The notes: generated from the letters alone by a model not told the origin. A stretch of 64,000 nucleotides of DNA from Verrucomicrobiota bacterium (GCA_028293545.1 JAQGOP010000051.1:35292-99291), one strand, 5' to 3'; shown: positions 47,601-55,518, numbered from the stretch's first letter. Translations and numbers: made by a program.

Positions 47601-49659
47601 GGAGCAGATTCCAGAATGAAGCGTGCGAGCCGGGATTAACGGCCCAAGTATAGCGGAAGTGGAGGACCAAGCTGGGTCGAAACGCGACAACGCAGTCGGG
47701 ATCGTCTGCAATGATCTTCACCAGGGATTGGTGATCCACGCGGAACAGCAGCCGCGAAAGCGCGTAGTCAAAAAGCAAGTGATGCGGGAATTTTACGGTA
47801 TTGCGGCCGTGCCCATCGGTAGAGGTAACCGCATAGTGCTGGAGGATGTCTGCACTCAGCAGGTCGGCGAGCACCGCAGAGGAGTTGGCGTCTGCTTTCA
47901 CGACCGCGCGGCTGGCGTGCAAGAGACGTGACTTGAACATCGAATCGGCGATGGCCCGCAGGACCGTTTCCCGGGCATCGCCTTGGCCGTCGGTTCGGAG
48001 CACCCGCTCGTTCCAATACCGGTCGAGCAGCTCGATTTGAGTGCGGATGGGGGTAAGCGACGCTATCGGCGAGCCTTCCCCGATTAGTTCCCCGAGGAGC
48101 CGCAGGTTGAACGGCACGGTAATCAAACGACGCATGTCGTCGTTGTCGCCCTGCATCACGGCCTGAACGAGGCCCGCTAAGTCAGGTGCTTGGGTGGCGA
48201 GCTGGTCGAGTTCTCTCTGATCGAGGACCGGAACAAGAAAATGTCGGATCGACCCGAATTCCGGGTTGTTGTATTCGGTGGCCGGCTTGCCCGCAAAGAG
48301 CGCCCGCAACTTCGTGTCGTGGCGGAGGTCAAACATGCGGATGGACGCTACGACCCGGCAGCGGGAACCGAGGTTGAGCGCGTTATTGATGACCTCCCGG
48401 AACATAGCGCCCGCATGGTCCGACCGGGCGGCATCCAATGCGTCGGTGATGAAATACACCGGTCCCGCGCCACCCCAATTCTTCAATACCTCCGTTAGGC
48501 TGTGGTCCAGGTGAAGTTCGTCTTTTAGTCTGGCGAGGCTGGAAGCTTCGATGCGGTCGGTGGCGAAGCAGACCACATCGCAGCCCTGCTTGAGGAGAGC
48601 GCTGGCCATGTCATAAAGGGCGCCGGACTTGCCGGCACCGGGTTCACCGATGACCAAAAGGGAACCGGCATTAGCCGCGACCTGAAGCTCGCCGGTGGAA
48701 TGGCGCTGGATCTTAACGCGGGCGGTGACACCCACCCTGATTTCCGCGAGTTTTTCGAGAGAGTCTACCGTGTCGCGCGTATAAGTCCGCAATCTCTCGA
48801 CATCGGCCCGATAGGACGCCGGGGCCTTGAGCGCGACATTGGCGGAGACGAGGCGTTCACGGAGGTCGTCACGCGCAGCGCCGCCATGTGATTTGGAATA
48901 GCCCGCGCACAGCTCCAACAGTTTTGCCCAGGCCAGATCGGCATCATTGGGATGGTGAAGAATGGTGCGGCGCAGCAGTTCCTTCGCTTCTCGCTCCGCG
49001 GGCCCGTCCCGGTCGGCGTCCACAAGTTCGACATAGACGCACCTCAAGAAGTCGGTGAATTCCTGATCGCTGCAAGCGGTCTTGGACACGGTGCCCCATG
49101 CGGCATTCACGTGGTTTCGGATGGTCGCAAGGAGGTCTGTGTCGGCCACGGGCAATTGAGCGGTCGCAGCGGGGGACTGGTCCGGCAATTCACGCAGTTT
49201 CGCGAGGAGCGCGGGGAGCTGAAGGGTCACGGTTGCCGACGAGCTGCGGCCAACCAAGGCGACAAGCTTGTCCCGGTCGCGGTCGAATCGCCGGTCCCAG
49301 GGGCGAGGGACGCCCACACCTTTGACCTCAGGTCGAAGCCACTGCCTAACGAACTGGTCAAAAACCGATCCCAATGCCGAATCGGCCCCTTTGGTAGCAC
49401 CAAGGGTATGCTTGACCTGAATAAAGCCGAAGCCGTCGTTTGAACTTCCCAACAAAATGTCGTCAACCGGCTGCTCGGTTTCGCAGCGAATGAAAGTAAG
49501 CGTCGAATGAGCCGGCCACCCCCAAAGCGGTTGGCTTTCCTTTTCGGCCAACACCCGGACTGCCAGCCATGCAGCAACCCGATTTTGGAAATCGATGCCG
49601 GCTGACGTCGCGGCTCCGCCACCTGTCTTTCGAGGGGGCAGAGCGCTGGGGTCAGGCAT
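44626..49659 (-). CDS. Giant STAND NTPase with N-terminal Cap4/Mrr-like nuclease domain (Avs-like)
   Basis: The protein is 1677 residues. Residues about 15-140 look like a Cap4/DUF4297-type nuclease: AGIDFQNRVAAWLAVRVL, then CETEQPVDDILLGSS with Asp66/67 and GFIQVKHTLG with Gln81-Val-Lys83, a PD-(D/E)XK variant. A STAND/AAA-type NTPase follows, with Walker A GEPGAGKSG (338-346), Walker B VYFITDALDAA (401-411) and a sensor-like RMFDLR. From about residue 600 to the end runs a long helical-repeat region. This nuclease-STAND-repeat order is that of Avs/AVAST antiphage proteins, where the repeats recognise phage proteins and trigger DNA cleavage. No terminase-binding specificity can be read here. 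ATG at 49659; first gene of the operon. Confidence 0.8.
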   Translation of the reverse strand: MPDPSALPPRKTGGGAATSAGIDFQNRVAAWLAVRVLAEKESQPLWGWPAHSTLTFIRCETEQPVDDILLGSSNDGFGFIQVKHTLGATKGADSALGSVFDQFVRQWLRPEVKGVGVPRPWDRRFDRDRDKLVALVGRSSSATVTLQLPALLAKLRELPDQSPAATAQLPVADTDLLATIRNHVNAAWGTVSKTACSDQEFTDFLRCVYVELVDADRDGPAEREAKELLRRTILHHPNDADLAWAKLLELCAGYSKSHGGAARDDLRERLVSANVALKAPASYRADVERLRTYTRDTVDSLEKLAEIRVGVTARVKIQRHSTGELQVAANAGSLLVIGEPGAGKSGALYDMASALLKQGCDVVCFATDRIEASSLARLKDELHLDHSLTEVLKNWGGAGPVYFITDALDAARSDHAGAMFREVINNALNLGSRCRVVASIRMFDLRHDTKLRALFAGKPATEYNNPEFGSIRHFLVPVLDQRELDQLATQAPDLAGLVQAVMQGDNDDMRRLITVPFNLRLLGELIGEGSPIASLTPIRTQIELLDRYWNERVLRTDGQGDARETVLRAIADSMFKSRLLHASRAVVKADANSSAVLADLLSADILQHYAVTSTDGHGRNTVKFPHHLLFDYALSRLLFRVDHQSLVKIIADDPDCVVAFRPSLVLHFRYTWAVNPGSHASFWNLLLTVEGEPKIPLVGKIIAPTVAVECFQTVADFDPFFETARASLANADQRKTMVRIVSHLTGAQAARGKISRNDQGAEALRWGGFAAALSEHPEAFAYPLRHLLSMLCDPPDRFPEAALDSTSKAARRLLAYALVPTTRYDAGLVRGGLESVCRTFAGAPAESGKVLRKLLEPDHAKQYGHTELFFFAQEVPRLVALDPALVAEIYKIAFTHASDSTEKAYLGGPSRIMPLITNVRQEWQGVQYSLAKSFPDFLRKAPRLAIEAALVGVAAFAVREHPSKSGDVIAEQFAFLGRECRIITDYSSIWDSRSSVHSGDSSAIELLYAVQRYLEKLDSLPDAGAQIDELLAIIAEGAQHAVVWRRLLQSGSEHPKTLGYRLRSLLWEPGMLSSFDVMEEVGNLLESLYPLITEGERQQIETAIVNIDRGPTHNEEANQHLRDRYLGCLPRELVATSEARDRLLLLDADKGPPPNSPHFRMSSFESSNADDEDFLRHRGIPVDEPANRELLELIRPFKASSRSTKGAAEAPEPSEVLEARYRKVLDALANADKKGINSDLKDNARAYLAEACAMVLQRPVEANTTALRALARSILLQVATETPADGPLETNANFDSMPGWGSPDAAISAVEGLMLAKDAATTGDKSLVEAAITRLRGCPRPEVRYQVARLAPTYAESNPERTWALLEFYATNDPSSAILTAVVSTLSRTSAARGIGLVQTIFERSKELPESEKLRAFCLSYFLALYLRDNHAWSSAMISGIVDTPWARREYTLHLISDLRGYLAFGEMEPAGTADTPMRHRAQQVLYRLLQSINQELARLIAEYDGKPYDEIAAPVREKIETLHRCVDSIADQVYFASGTFDLKSTTAGRGKLSTEQRRRFWEEMKPVIAMLATSRVPNVGFHLMELLGALVEFAPKEVFLKLSLVVQNGKEGGFQYETLVAELAVRVVQEFIATHHALLKDDKECRHALIEILDTFVEAGWPAAQQLTYGLEDIFR

Positions 49660-49868
49660 TTGGGCAGTATAAAACCATGGTATGCAATGTCACGTTCGGA
49701 ACAGCCGGCAACCTGAGCTCAGCAGCATCTTGCTTACGCTGACGAGCCGAGGCTGCGGCAGACCGCGCTAGAAACCGCGTCGCCTAAACCCGTGAAGTGA
49801 AAATGGAAAATAATCGATTCGCTTGCCTGATTTTTATGTGCGGGAGCACTGCTGTGACGAAGTTTTGG
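49660..49868. other. Short gap between the STAND operon and the integrase remnant
   Basis: About 210 bp with no gene. This must contain the promoter of the STAND operon on the minus strand. Unlike most gaps in the window it carries no copy of the palindromic repeats. Confidence 0.4.
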
Positions 49869-50396
49869 TCAGGCCGGCAAAAACTCGATGTCGATCCACT
49901 CCGGCGGAATGTCGTGTTCCAGCATCGGCGCATGGTCGTCGAGGTAGATGCTTTCGGGCGCGTCGGGGTTGACGATCTGGAAGAGACGTTTCACGACAAG
50001 CTCGGCCAGAGACGCGCAGTAGGACTCGGCCATGTCGATGGGAAGGTGGCAGCGAATTATCGCGCCGATTCCGGCCGTGGTCATCTCCTGGTGAAAACTC
50101 GGTCCCATCTCCTGCGAAAGGATATTCAAATATTCGCTGCCGCAGAAGCAGTAGCTGCCATTGACTAGGAGCGCGCGCCGCGAATACCACACGCCGAGCT
50201 TCCCGTCGTTGTGCTTCGCATAGCCGTTGACCCGGAGCGAGGAGATCGCGCGGCGCAGCGGCTCGATGTCGCCAAACATCTGGCGGGCGGCTTCGTTGAG
50301 CGCGGCAATCGAGGAGCGACGGAGCCCGGACTGCCGGTAGACCGCGCTTCCGGCGAATGCGGAAGTGTGGGACCTTCGGAATCGGATTTTCGGCAA
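49869..50396 (-). CDS. Open frame of unknown function joined to an integrase fragment
   Basis: From about residue 17 onward the 175-residue frame looks protein-like: RRSSIAALNEAARQMFGDIE, GYAKHNDGKLGVWYSRRALL, IPPEWIDIEFLPA, with a cysteine pair (YCFCG). It lacks the R-HxLR-Y catalytic set of tyrosine recombinases, so it is not the missing integrase domain. It seems to be the 3' part of another gene joined, out of frame, to an integrase N-terminal fragment near 50345. The start shown is nominal. I do not recognise the family. Confidence 0.35.
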   Translation of the reverse strand: MPKIRFRRSHTSAFAGSAVYRQSGLRRSSIAALNEAARQMFGDIEPLRRAISSLRVNGYAKHNDGKLGVWYSRRALLVNGSYCFCGSEYLNILSQEMGPSFHQEMTTAGIGAIIRCHLPIDMAESYCASLAELVVKRLFQIVNPDAPESIYLDDHAPMLEHDIPPEWIDIEFLPA

Positions 50397-50976
50397 CCCA
50401 GCCGCGCAGGAAGCAGTATTTGAAGAATGTTGAGAGCAAGCCGCGCCGATTGTTGTGCGTCTTCATCCCGCCTTTGCCGGCTTCCAGAAACGCGATCAGC
50501 TTCGTGGAGGTGATTTCCGCGACGGCCTTGCCGGCGAAGAAGTCCGTAAGCCGCTTCATCTCCCAGCGAATCCGGTCCATCTGCGGCACGGAGAGCTGGT
50601 CTTGCGCGAACTCGCTTTCCTTGGCGGCGATATATTCCGCCGTCGCTTGGACCAGCGGCTTCTGCTGCTCCGGTTCCTTGTAGTTGCCCAACGCGAAATC
50701 GACGTAGAACGAAAGCGGGCGAGGCAACGCCGTCATGCGGCGGAAAATCATCTCGGCTTCGCGCACTTGATCTTCGGTGAGCGTGGTTGCGACCGTGCGC
50801 ATACCTTTCGCGGTTTGCGCGGCCTTGATTTCGAGCGTGGATTTTTCCGCGGCCGCTTCTTCGCGCGTCGGGAAGTTCTTCCGAATGCGGACACCGTGCA
50901 GCCAGCCGGCCACACGCCATGACGTAACGCCGTTCCGATTTTCGAACCGGCTGACGGCAAACTCTGTTTGGTTCAT
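50345..50976 (-). pseudogene. Truncated tyrosine integrase (N-terminal arm and core-binding domains)
   Basis: About 210 residues correspond to the arm-binding and SAM-like core-binding domains of a phage/island integrase: VTSWRVAGWLHGVRIRKNFP (arm type), EAAAEKSTLEIK, then core-binding AEITSTKLIAFLEAGKGGMK and NRRGLLSTFFKYCFLRGWVA, ending at NPIPKVPHFRIRRKRG. The catalytic domain expected next is absent and the sequence shifts to an unrelated frame. The start (ATG at 50976) lies 112 bp from tRNA-Glu, the usual place for an island integrase. The gene is therefore a relic of integration. Confidence 0.72.
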
Positions 50977-50980
50977 GCGT

Positions 50981-51005
50981 AGGTTGCCACGTCAACTGGC
51001 AACCT
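50981..51005. repeat. Inverted repeat just upstream of the integrase relic
   Basis: AGGTTGCCA (50981-50989) and TGGCAACCT (50997-51005) are perfect 9-bp arms with a 7-nt spacer, four bases upstream of the integrase ATG. Possible integrase-arm or repressor site. Confidence 0.5.
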
Positions 51006-51021
51006 AGTTTTGCGAAAGGGT

Positions 51022-51053
51022 CCGGGGATGCTCAATTTCTTGAGCATCCCCGG
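51022..51053 (-). terminator. Strong hairpin behind tRNA-Glu
   Basis: CCGGGGATGCTCAA and its perfect complement form a 14-bp stem with a 4-nt loop (TTTC). On the minus strand it follows the tRNA 3' end by about 30 nt and precedes the integrase relic, so it is a likely terminator of the tRNA transcript. The T-tract after it is weak (ACCCTTT). Confidence 0.6.
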
Positions 51054-51084
51054 CTTCCTGAACCACTTCTGCGGTTCTGTAAGA

Positions 51085-51162
51085 TGGCGTCCCCACGGGG
51101 ATTCGAACCCCGGTTCTTACCGTGAAAGGGTAGTGTCCTGGACCGGGCTAGACGATGGGGAC
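51085..51162 (-). tRNA. tRNA-Glu (anticodon TTC)
   Basis: Read on the minus strand, the gene starts GTCCCCATCGTCTAGCCCGG and has a 7-bp acceptor stem GTCCCCA/TGGGGAC. The anticodon loop CTTTCAC gives anticodon TTC (Glu), the T arm contains GGTTCGAATCC, and discriminator G is followed by an encoded CCA (complement TGG at 51085-51087). The D arm and variable loop are of standard type. The 3' end faces the integrase relic and the STAND operon, making this the probable attachment site of an island. Confidence 0.95.
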
Positions 51163-51344
51163 CAACCGCGGAGCCGGGGAAAGTAGGGCGCACCCTATCC
51201 CGCGCAAGGTAAAAGAATGCGTTGGCCATTTTGCTGCACCGCGAGCCTTCAGCCCTCACCGTCCTGGCTCGTGGGCATTGCAGGGCCTCCGCTTCCCGTT
51301 CTTAAATTTTAGGCGCTGCGTCGATGCTGCAGCATCACCCTACC

Positions 51345-52394
51345 ATGGCTCGCGTTTCGATCGCTGTTCCCACCCTTAATGCGCGTCCCTTTCTCGAGGA
51401 AAGGTTCGGGGGAATTCTCCGCCAGACTTACACGGATTGGGATGTGTTCGTCTACGACAGCCATTCCGACGATGGCAGCTGGGAGTACATCCAGGAAATC
51501 GCGGGGCGTGATGCGCGCGTCCGTGCCGTGCAAGGACCGCGCGAAGGCCCTTACGTGGCGTGGAACGAATGCGTGCGGCAGAGCGACAGTGAATTCGTCT
51601 ATATCGCGACCGCCGACGACACCCTCGCGCCCAACTGCCTCGCCGAACTGGTCGCCGCTTTGGATCGCCACCCCGCCTGCGACCTCGCGCATTGCCCGCT
51701 CCGGTTCACCCACGCCGACGGCTCACCCGTCCCTGGCCGCGTTTGGCCGAACGGCACGGTCTTTGCCGAAGGCTTGGATGGATTGGTCGGGCACGAGCAT
51801 GTCCGGCACGCACCGCATGATGGCCTGCTCCATCTCACCGGCCGGCATGTGTATTTCTCGATCACCCAATTGCTCATCCGGCGATCGCTCTTCGCGAAGA
51901 TCGGTTTTTTCGCGGACCGGTGGGGCGCCGTCAGCGATTTCAATTGGGAAATGAGAGCCGGGCTCGCCGCCGATACAGTGCACGTGCCTTCAACCTGGGC
52001 GTCGTGGACCCTCCATCCGAAACAGCTGACGTCCACGCACGGGCGCTACTCGCGGGAAAAAGCGACCAAGGTTGAGGAGATGATCGACGACGCCCTGGCC
52101 AGTTGTGCGCCTCCGTCAGTGTTGAAGATGAGATCCGATCCGTGGTTTCGGGCGATCAACGATCTTCGGGAATATCACGCCGTCCTCCTCCGGACACCGC
52201 GCCTGATTTCGAAACGCCTCCACCAAATGCGCCGAGTCATCACGGGACCTTCCGCGGTCCGCCAAGCGATCCTTCGTCGCTGCCTCACCGGTGAGGCATG
52301 GCCCTTGACCGCAGTGCAGGAAATTCGCCGCCAGCTTCACGGTCGCTACGAGGCGGGTGCGGTGCGTGCGTCCGTCGAAAAGGTCGAAGGCTGA
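51345..52394 (+). CDS. Family 2 glycosyltransferase
   Basis: This 349-residue protein has a GT-A fold: VSIAVPTLNARPFLEERFGG at the N-terminus, DWDVFVYDSHSDDGSWEYIQ, and the metal-binding region FVYIATADDTLAPNCLAEL (the ADD of the DxD-like motif at about residue 87). A C-terminal half of about 150 residues contains FNWEMRAGLA near the acceptor-binding region and a helical end. Such enzymes add sugars to cell-surface glycans, e.g. LPS or exopolysaccharide. ATG at 51345; an upstream in-frame ATG at 51324 would add seven residues. The gene is next to a methyltransferase in the same direction. Confidence 0.85.
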   Translation: MARVSIAVPTLNARPFLEERFGGILRQTYTDWDVFVYDSHSDDGSWEYIQEIAGRDARVRAVQGPREGPYVAWNECVRQSDSEFVYIATADDTLAPNCLAELVAALDRHPACDLAHCPLRFTHADGSPVPGRVWPNGTVFAEGLDGLVGHEHVRHAPHDGLLHLTGRHVYFSITQLLIRRSLFAKIGFFADRWGAVSDFNWEMRAGLAADTVHVPSTWASWTLHPKQLTSTHGRYSREKATKVEEMIDDALASCAPPSVLKMRSDPWFRAINDLREYHAVLLRTPRLISKRLHQMRRVITGPSAVRQAILRRCLTGEAWPLTAVQEIRRQLHGRYEAGAVRASVEKVEG

Positions 52395-52491
52395 TCCTCC
52401 CGCCGCGCATCAAGCGCGAAGTGCGAGCGCGGATTCCGCGCTGACACGCGCGGTCTTGCGCCGAGGCTACGGGTCATTCTTCGTCGTCGCG

Positions 52492-53229
52492 ATGAGCACT
52501 GCAAAACCCCCGGCCGGCGACAACGGATGGGAGCGATCGGCGGCGCCCTGGATCCGGATGATGGAAGCGGGCGATCCCAACCGGGTGCTGCTGCTCGACG
52601 ATGTCATGCTCGGGCTCTGCGGGACGGTCCGCGACCTGGAGGTGCTCGACGTCGGCTGCGGCGAAGGCCGTTTCTGCCGGATGCTGACATCGCGCGGGGC
52701 GCGTACGACGGGGATCGATCCCACGGCGTCGTTGATTGCCGAGGCGTGCGTGAAACATCCGGGCGGTGCTTATGTGGAGGGCGTGGGCGAGGCCCTGCCG
52801 TTGGCCGACGCGAGCATGGACCTGGTGGTGAGTTATGTGGCGCTCGTGGATATCCCCGATTTTCGCCGGGCGATCACGGAAATGGCGCGCGTGCTCCGGC
52901 CCGGCGGGCGTTGCGTCGTCGCCAACCTGAACGGCTTCAACACCGCGAGCACGCGATTCTGGGCGCGGGATGACGACGGCAACAAGCTCCACTGGACGAT
53001 GGACAACTACATGGTCGAGCGATCGGCGCGCGCGGAGTGGGCGGGGATGTCGATCGTGAACTGGCACCGTCCGCTGTCGGATTACATGAAAGCCTTTCTC
53101 GGCGCCAGGATGGTGCTCGAGCATTTCGACGAACCAGTCCCGCGGCGTGACGTCATCGCGAAAAATCCGGGAATGCAGAGCCTGTATAGAGTCCCACACT
53201 TCTGTACGATGGTTTGGCGGAAGTCTTAG
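52492..53229 (+). CDS. SAM-dependent methyltransferase (class I)
   Basis: This 245-residue protein has the class I methyltransferase fold: motif I LEVLDVGCGEGRFCRMLTSR (GxGxG-type, about residues 47-57), an acidic residue after strand 2 (TTGIDPTASLI), motif II/III VEGVGEALPLADASMDLVVS and the post-motif strand MARVLRPGGRCVVANL. The C-terminal part (RPLSDYMKAFLGARMVLEHF) is a typical capping lobe. Substrate not known; the neighbouring glycosyltransferase might point to glycan or small-molecule methylation. I chose the ATG at 52492; an open frame extends upstream but without protein-like features. Confidence 0.85.
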   Translation: MSTAKPPAGDNGWERSAAPWIRMMEAGDPNRVLLLDDVMLGLCGTVRDLEVLDVGCGEGRFCRMLTSRGARTTGIDPTASLIAEACVKHPGGAYVEGVGEALPLADASMDLVVSYVALVDIPDFRRAITEMARVLRPGGRCVVANLNGFNTASTRFWARDDDGNKLHWTMDNYMVERSARAEWAGMSIVNWHRPLSDYMKAFLGARMVLEHFDEPVPRRDVIAKNPGMQSLYRVPHFCTMVWRKS

Positions 53230-53285
53230 CCGCGAAGCTTTGGTTCGAATCGCGTCGGTTTGTGTCCCGAAAAGAAATCGAGGAT

Positions 53286-53323
53286 TCCCCCTCCGCGTTG
53301 ATCAGTGGAATCCGCGGAAAAAT
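53286..53323 (+). repeat. Family-3 repeat
   Basis: CCCTCCGCGTTGATCAGTGG followed by AATCCGCGGAAAAATAA; similar to 18677-18714. Confidence 0.55.
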
Positions 53324-53433
53324 AACGACTCGATTTCGTGTGGCGTTCCGGTGGGAATTGATTGAGCCGCACCGCACGAAACGTTCAACATGCCGGGGCG
53401 ATCGGATGGTGACTGTCGCTCCTTTTTACCCCT

Positions 53434-54240
53434 ATGAATTACAAAAAATGGTTGGCCTTGGTTTGTTTTGCCCAGTTCGGGACGCTGCTGTTTGGCGCCG
53501 AATTGGTTAAAGCGAGAGATGGTGTCCCGGCGATTTCACCCACTGCGCCCGCGTTGTCGCTGACCGCGTGTCGAGCAATGATGGGGGGCGAAACCTACGC
53601 GGTGATCAGCATCGCGGGGAAGGAGCCGGCCTGCCTGAAAATTGGCGACGTATTTCACGGCATGAAAGTGACGTCGCTTTCGAATGATTTTGTCACTCTC
53701 GATGGGGAGGCGTCCCACGGCTCGTTCGAGGTTCCGCTCCAGGCCGATCCGACATTCTTGGCGCAGAAATCAAAAAGTGAATCGCGGGTGTGGATCAATT
53801 CGCAGGCGAATCCGATGCTCCAGCAAGCGGCGCGATTGCCGATGCCCGTGCTCAGCCGCTGGCGAGATCTGCCCGCGGAAGAACGCGCACGACTCATCGC
53901 CTGGTACCAGGCCTTTGGCTGGGAGTTTTTCCCCGACAAGAGTTCCGGGAGACTGAGCGGCGCCAGTTACCAAAATATCTATGGCCAGGAGCGTTCGGCA
54001 GTCCGCGCCGCGAAGCTCAGGGACTTCGAAGCGATGCTTTCGAAGGAAAAGCTCGCCGAATTCAAGTCGGCCTACGCCACGCGCGCGGTGAATTTCCGCG
54101 AGGTCCAAGCAGGACGGGAAACATTGCCGGATCTTTCGAAACACGAGGAAAACATGCGGCGGTTCCAAGCTTCACTGACTCCGCAACAGTTGGCGGCGTT
54201 CAACGCGCACGCCGACATCACCCAACACGATTGGAGGTAG
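53434..54240 (+). CDS. Secreted protein of unknown function
   Basis: This 268-residue protein has a signal peptide (MNYKKWLALVCFAQFGTLLFGA). A first domain (about 30-105) resembles a beta-rich type (TYAVISIAGKEPACLKIGDV, VTSLSNDFVTLDGEASHGSF). Residues about 120-268 form a helical segment rich in charged residues (LPMPVLSRWRDLPAEERARL, RAAKLRDFEAMLSKEKLAEF, MRRFQASLTPQQLAAFNAH). The last segment has an LTPQQ word as in Spy/CpxP-like proteins. Likely periplasmic or outer-membrane associated. ATG at 53434; next gene convergent. Confidence 0.65.
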   Translation: MNYKKWLALVCFAQFGTLLFGAELVKARDGVPAISPTAPALSLTACRAMMGGETYAVISIAGKEPACLKIGDVFHGMKVTSLSNDFVTLDGEASHGSFEVPLQADPTFLAQKSKSESRVWINSQANPMLQQAARLPMPVLSRWRDLPAEERARLIAWYQAFGWEFFPDKSSGRLSGASYQNIYGQERSAVRAAKLRDFEAMLSKEKLAEFKSAYATRAVNFREVQAGRETLPDLSKHEENMRRFQASLTPQQLAAFNAHADITQHDWR

Positions 54241-54249
54241 GCTGCTGCG

Positions 54250-55296
54250 CTACTCGAAACCGGGGCGGCCGGCGCGGATGCGCCCGGAGAAATCCGGGGC
54301 GGAGTCGGCGGCGCGGGCGACGGCGTTGATGTGAGCCTGGCGCTTCAATTCGTCGAAGGGAACTTCACTCCCGGCCAGGTCGCCGAGGTCGTACAGCATC
54401 TTGTCACCGTCACCGGCGAGCAGCCCGCGCAGGTCCCATCGCGAAAGGCCGCCGATTTTTTCGCGGGAGAGGAATGAAATCATGTCGGTCGCGCAGTTGG
54501 CGGTGACGGCGTTGTACCAATCCGGGTGTGTGCGGGCGCGGTCCATCCAGCCGAGATAGGCCTCGAACAGACGACGGGAATCGGCGGGCGTCAGGCGGGT
54601 ACGGTACATGTAGACCTCCTCGCCCTTCCGGTAATTGGTGCGCAGGCGGACGACGTCGCGCTCGTCGGCGACCAGGTAGATGATTTCAAACTGCCGGAAA
54701 AACCCGCGCATCGCGGAGTAACTCCGCCCTTTCGTCTTCCGCGCTTCGATCGAAGTGGCCAGATACGAGCCGTCGCGAAACCGAAAACTTACGATCGAGT
54801 GCGCGACAAGCGGCACGCCCCAGTGGGTCACGAAAAGGTCGGCCCCGACGATGGCCGATAGATCGACGATGCGGGTTTCCCAGCGCGCATCGTAATCGCT
54901 TTCCGTACGGTAGGAAAAATTGCGCACGTCATGCAGGGTCACGCGGTCGCCGGAACGCTCGGCCCATGGAAGCCGCGAGACGTCCACCGCCCAGTCGCCT
55001 CGACCCGAGGGCCGGAGGGTGAACCACCAGCCCATGATCGCGACGTTGAGCAGCAGGGACGCCGCCGTCTTTTTCCCGGAGCCGGGGTTGAAGCGGAAGA
55101 TCGCGGCGACCAGGACGACAAACGCGATCACCCCGATAATTTTAATCCCCGCCGTCCGACGATCGAGCGCCAGCGTTGCGAGGCTCCACACGGACAAGCC
55201 CCAGAGGAGCGTAAGCGCAATCCGCCATCCGATCGCCCACCAACGCGGCTCCGTGCGCAGCGGATTCGTGCGGTCGTGAGCGGAGGAAGCGGACAT
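54250..55296 (-). CDS. DUF4105-type membrane protein (Lnb-domain family)
   Basis: This is a 348-residue protein with two hydrophobic helices (about 21-40 and 47-65) and a C-terminal DUF4105 domain. Signature segments are ERSGDRVTLHDVRNFSYRTE, SDYDARWETRIVDLSAIVGA, SIVSFRFRDGSYLATSIEAR, MRGFFRQFEIIYLVADERDV and YNAVTANCATDMI. His in VAHSIVSF and Cys in ANCAT are the presumed catalytic pair; DUF4105 is the domain found in Lnb-type lipoprotein N-acyl-transfer enzymes. It would act on the outer face of the inner membrane on acyl lipids. ATG at 55296; a TTG at 55332 is a longer alternative. Confidence 0.78.
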   Translation of the reverse strand: MSASSAHDRTNPLRTEPRWWAIGWRIALTLLWGLSVWSLATLALDRRTAGIKIIGVIAFVVLVAAIFRFNPGSGKKTAASLLLNVAIMGWWFTLRPSGRGDWAVDVSRLPWAERSGDRVTLHDVRNFSYRTESDYDARWETRIVDLSAIVGADLFVTHWGVPLVAHSIVSFRFRDGSYLATSIEARKTKGRSYSAMRGFFRQFEIIYLVADERDVVRLRTNYRKGEEVYMYRTRLTPADSRRLFEAYLGWMDRARTHPDWYNAVTANCATDMISFLSREKIGGLSRWDLRGLLAGDGDKMLYDLGDLAGSEVPFDELKRQAHINAVARAADSAPDFSGRIRAGRPGFE

Positions 55297-55484
55297 CGGG
55301 CGGGCCCGGCCAACGGGCGGGTTGAGTAACAACCAAACAGGTTTGACGGCATCTGGCCCGCCTCATTTCCGGCCGCATCCGCTTCGTCATCCGCGCAGGC
55401 CGGGTGGCCGTGAGAAAACCTCGGGATGTTGGCCGCAAAAAAAATCTGGGTTCGTGGCTTCGAATCGAAACGCCCGTGTGCGCG

Positions 55485-55518
55485 AAAAAAAAGGCGGAGA
55501 CTCGCAGGTCTCCGCCTT
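55485..55518 (-). terminator. Rho-independent terminator of the TonB receptor gene
   Basis: On the minus strand, AAGGCGGAGAC and its complement form an 11-bp GC-rich stem with a 6-nt loop, followed by eight T (complement of 55485-55492). It lies 30 bp after the stop of the receptor gene at 55548. Confidence 0.85.
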
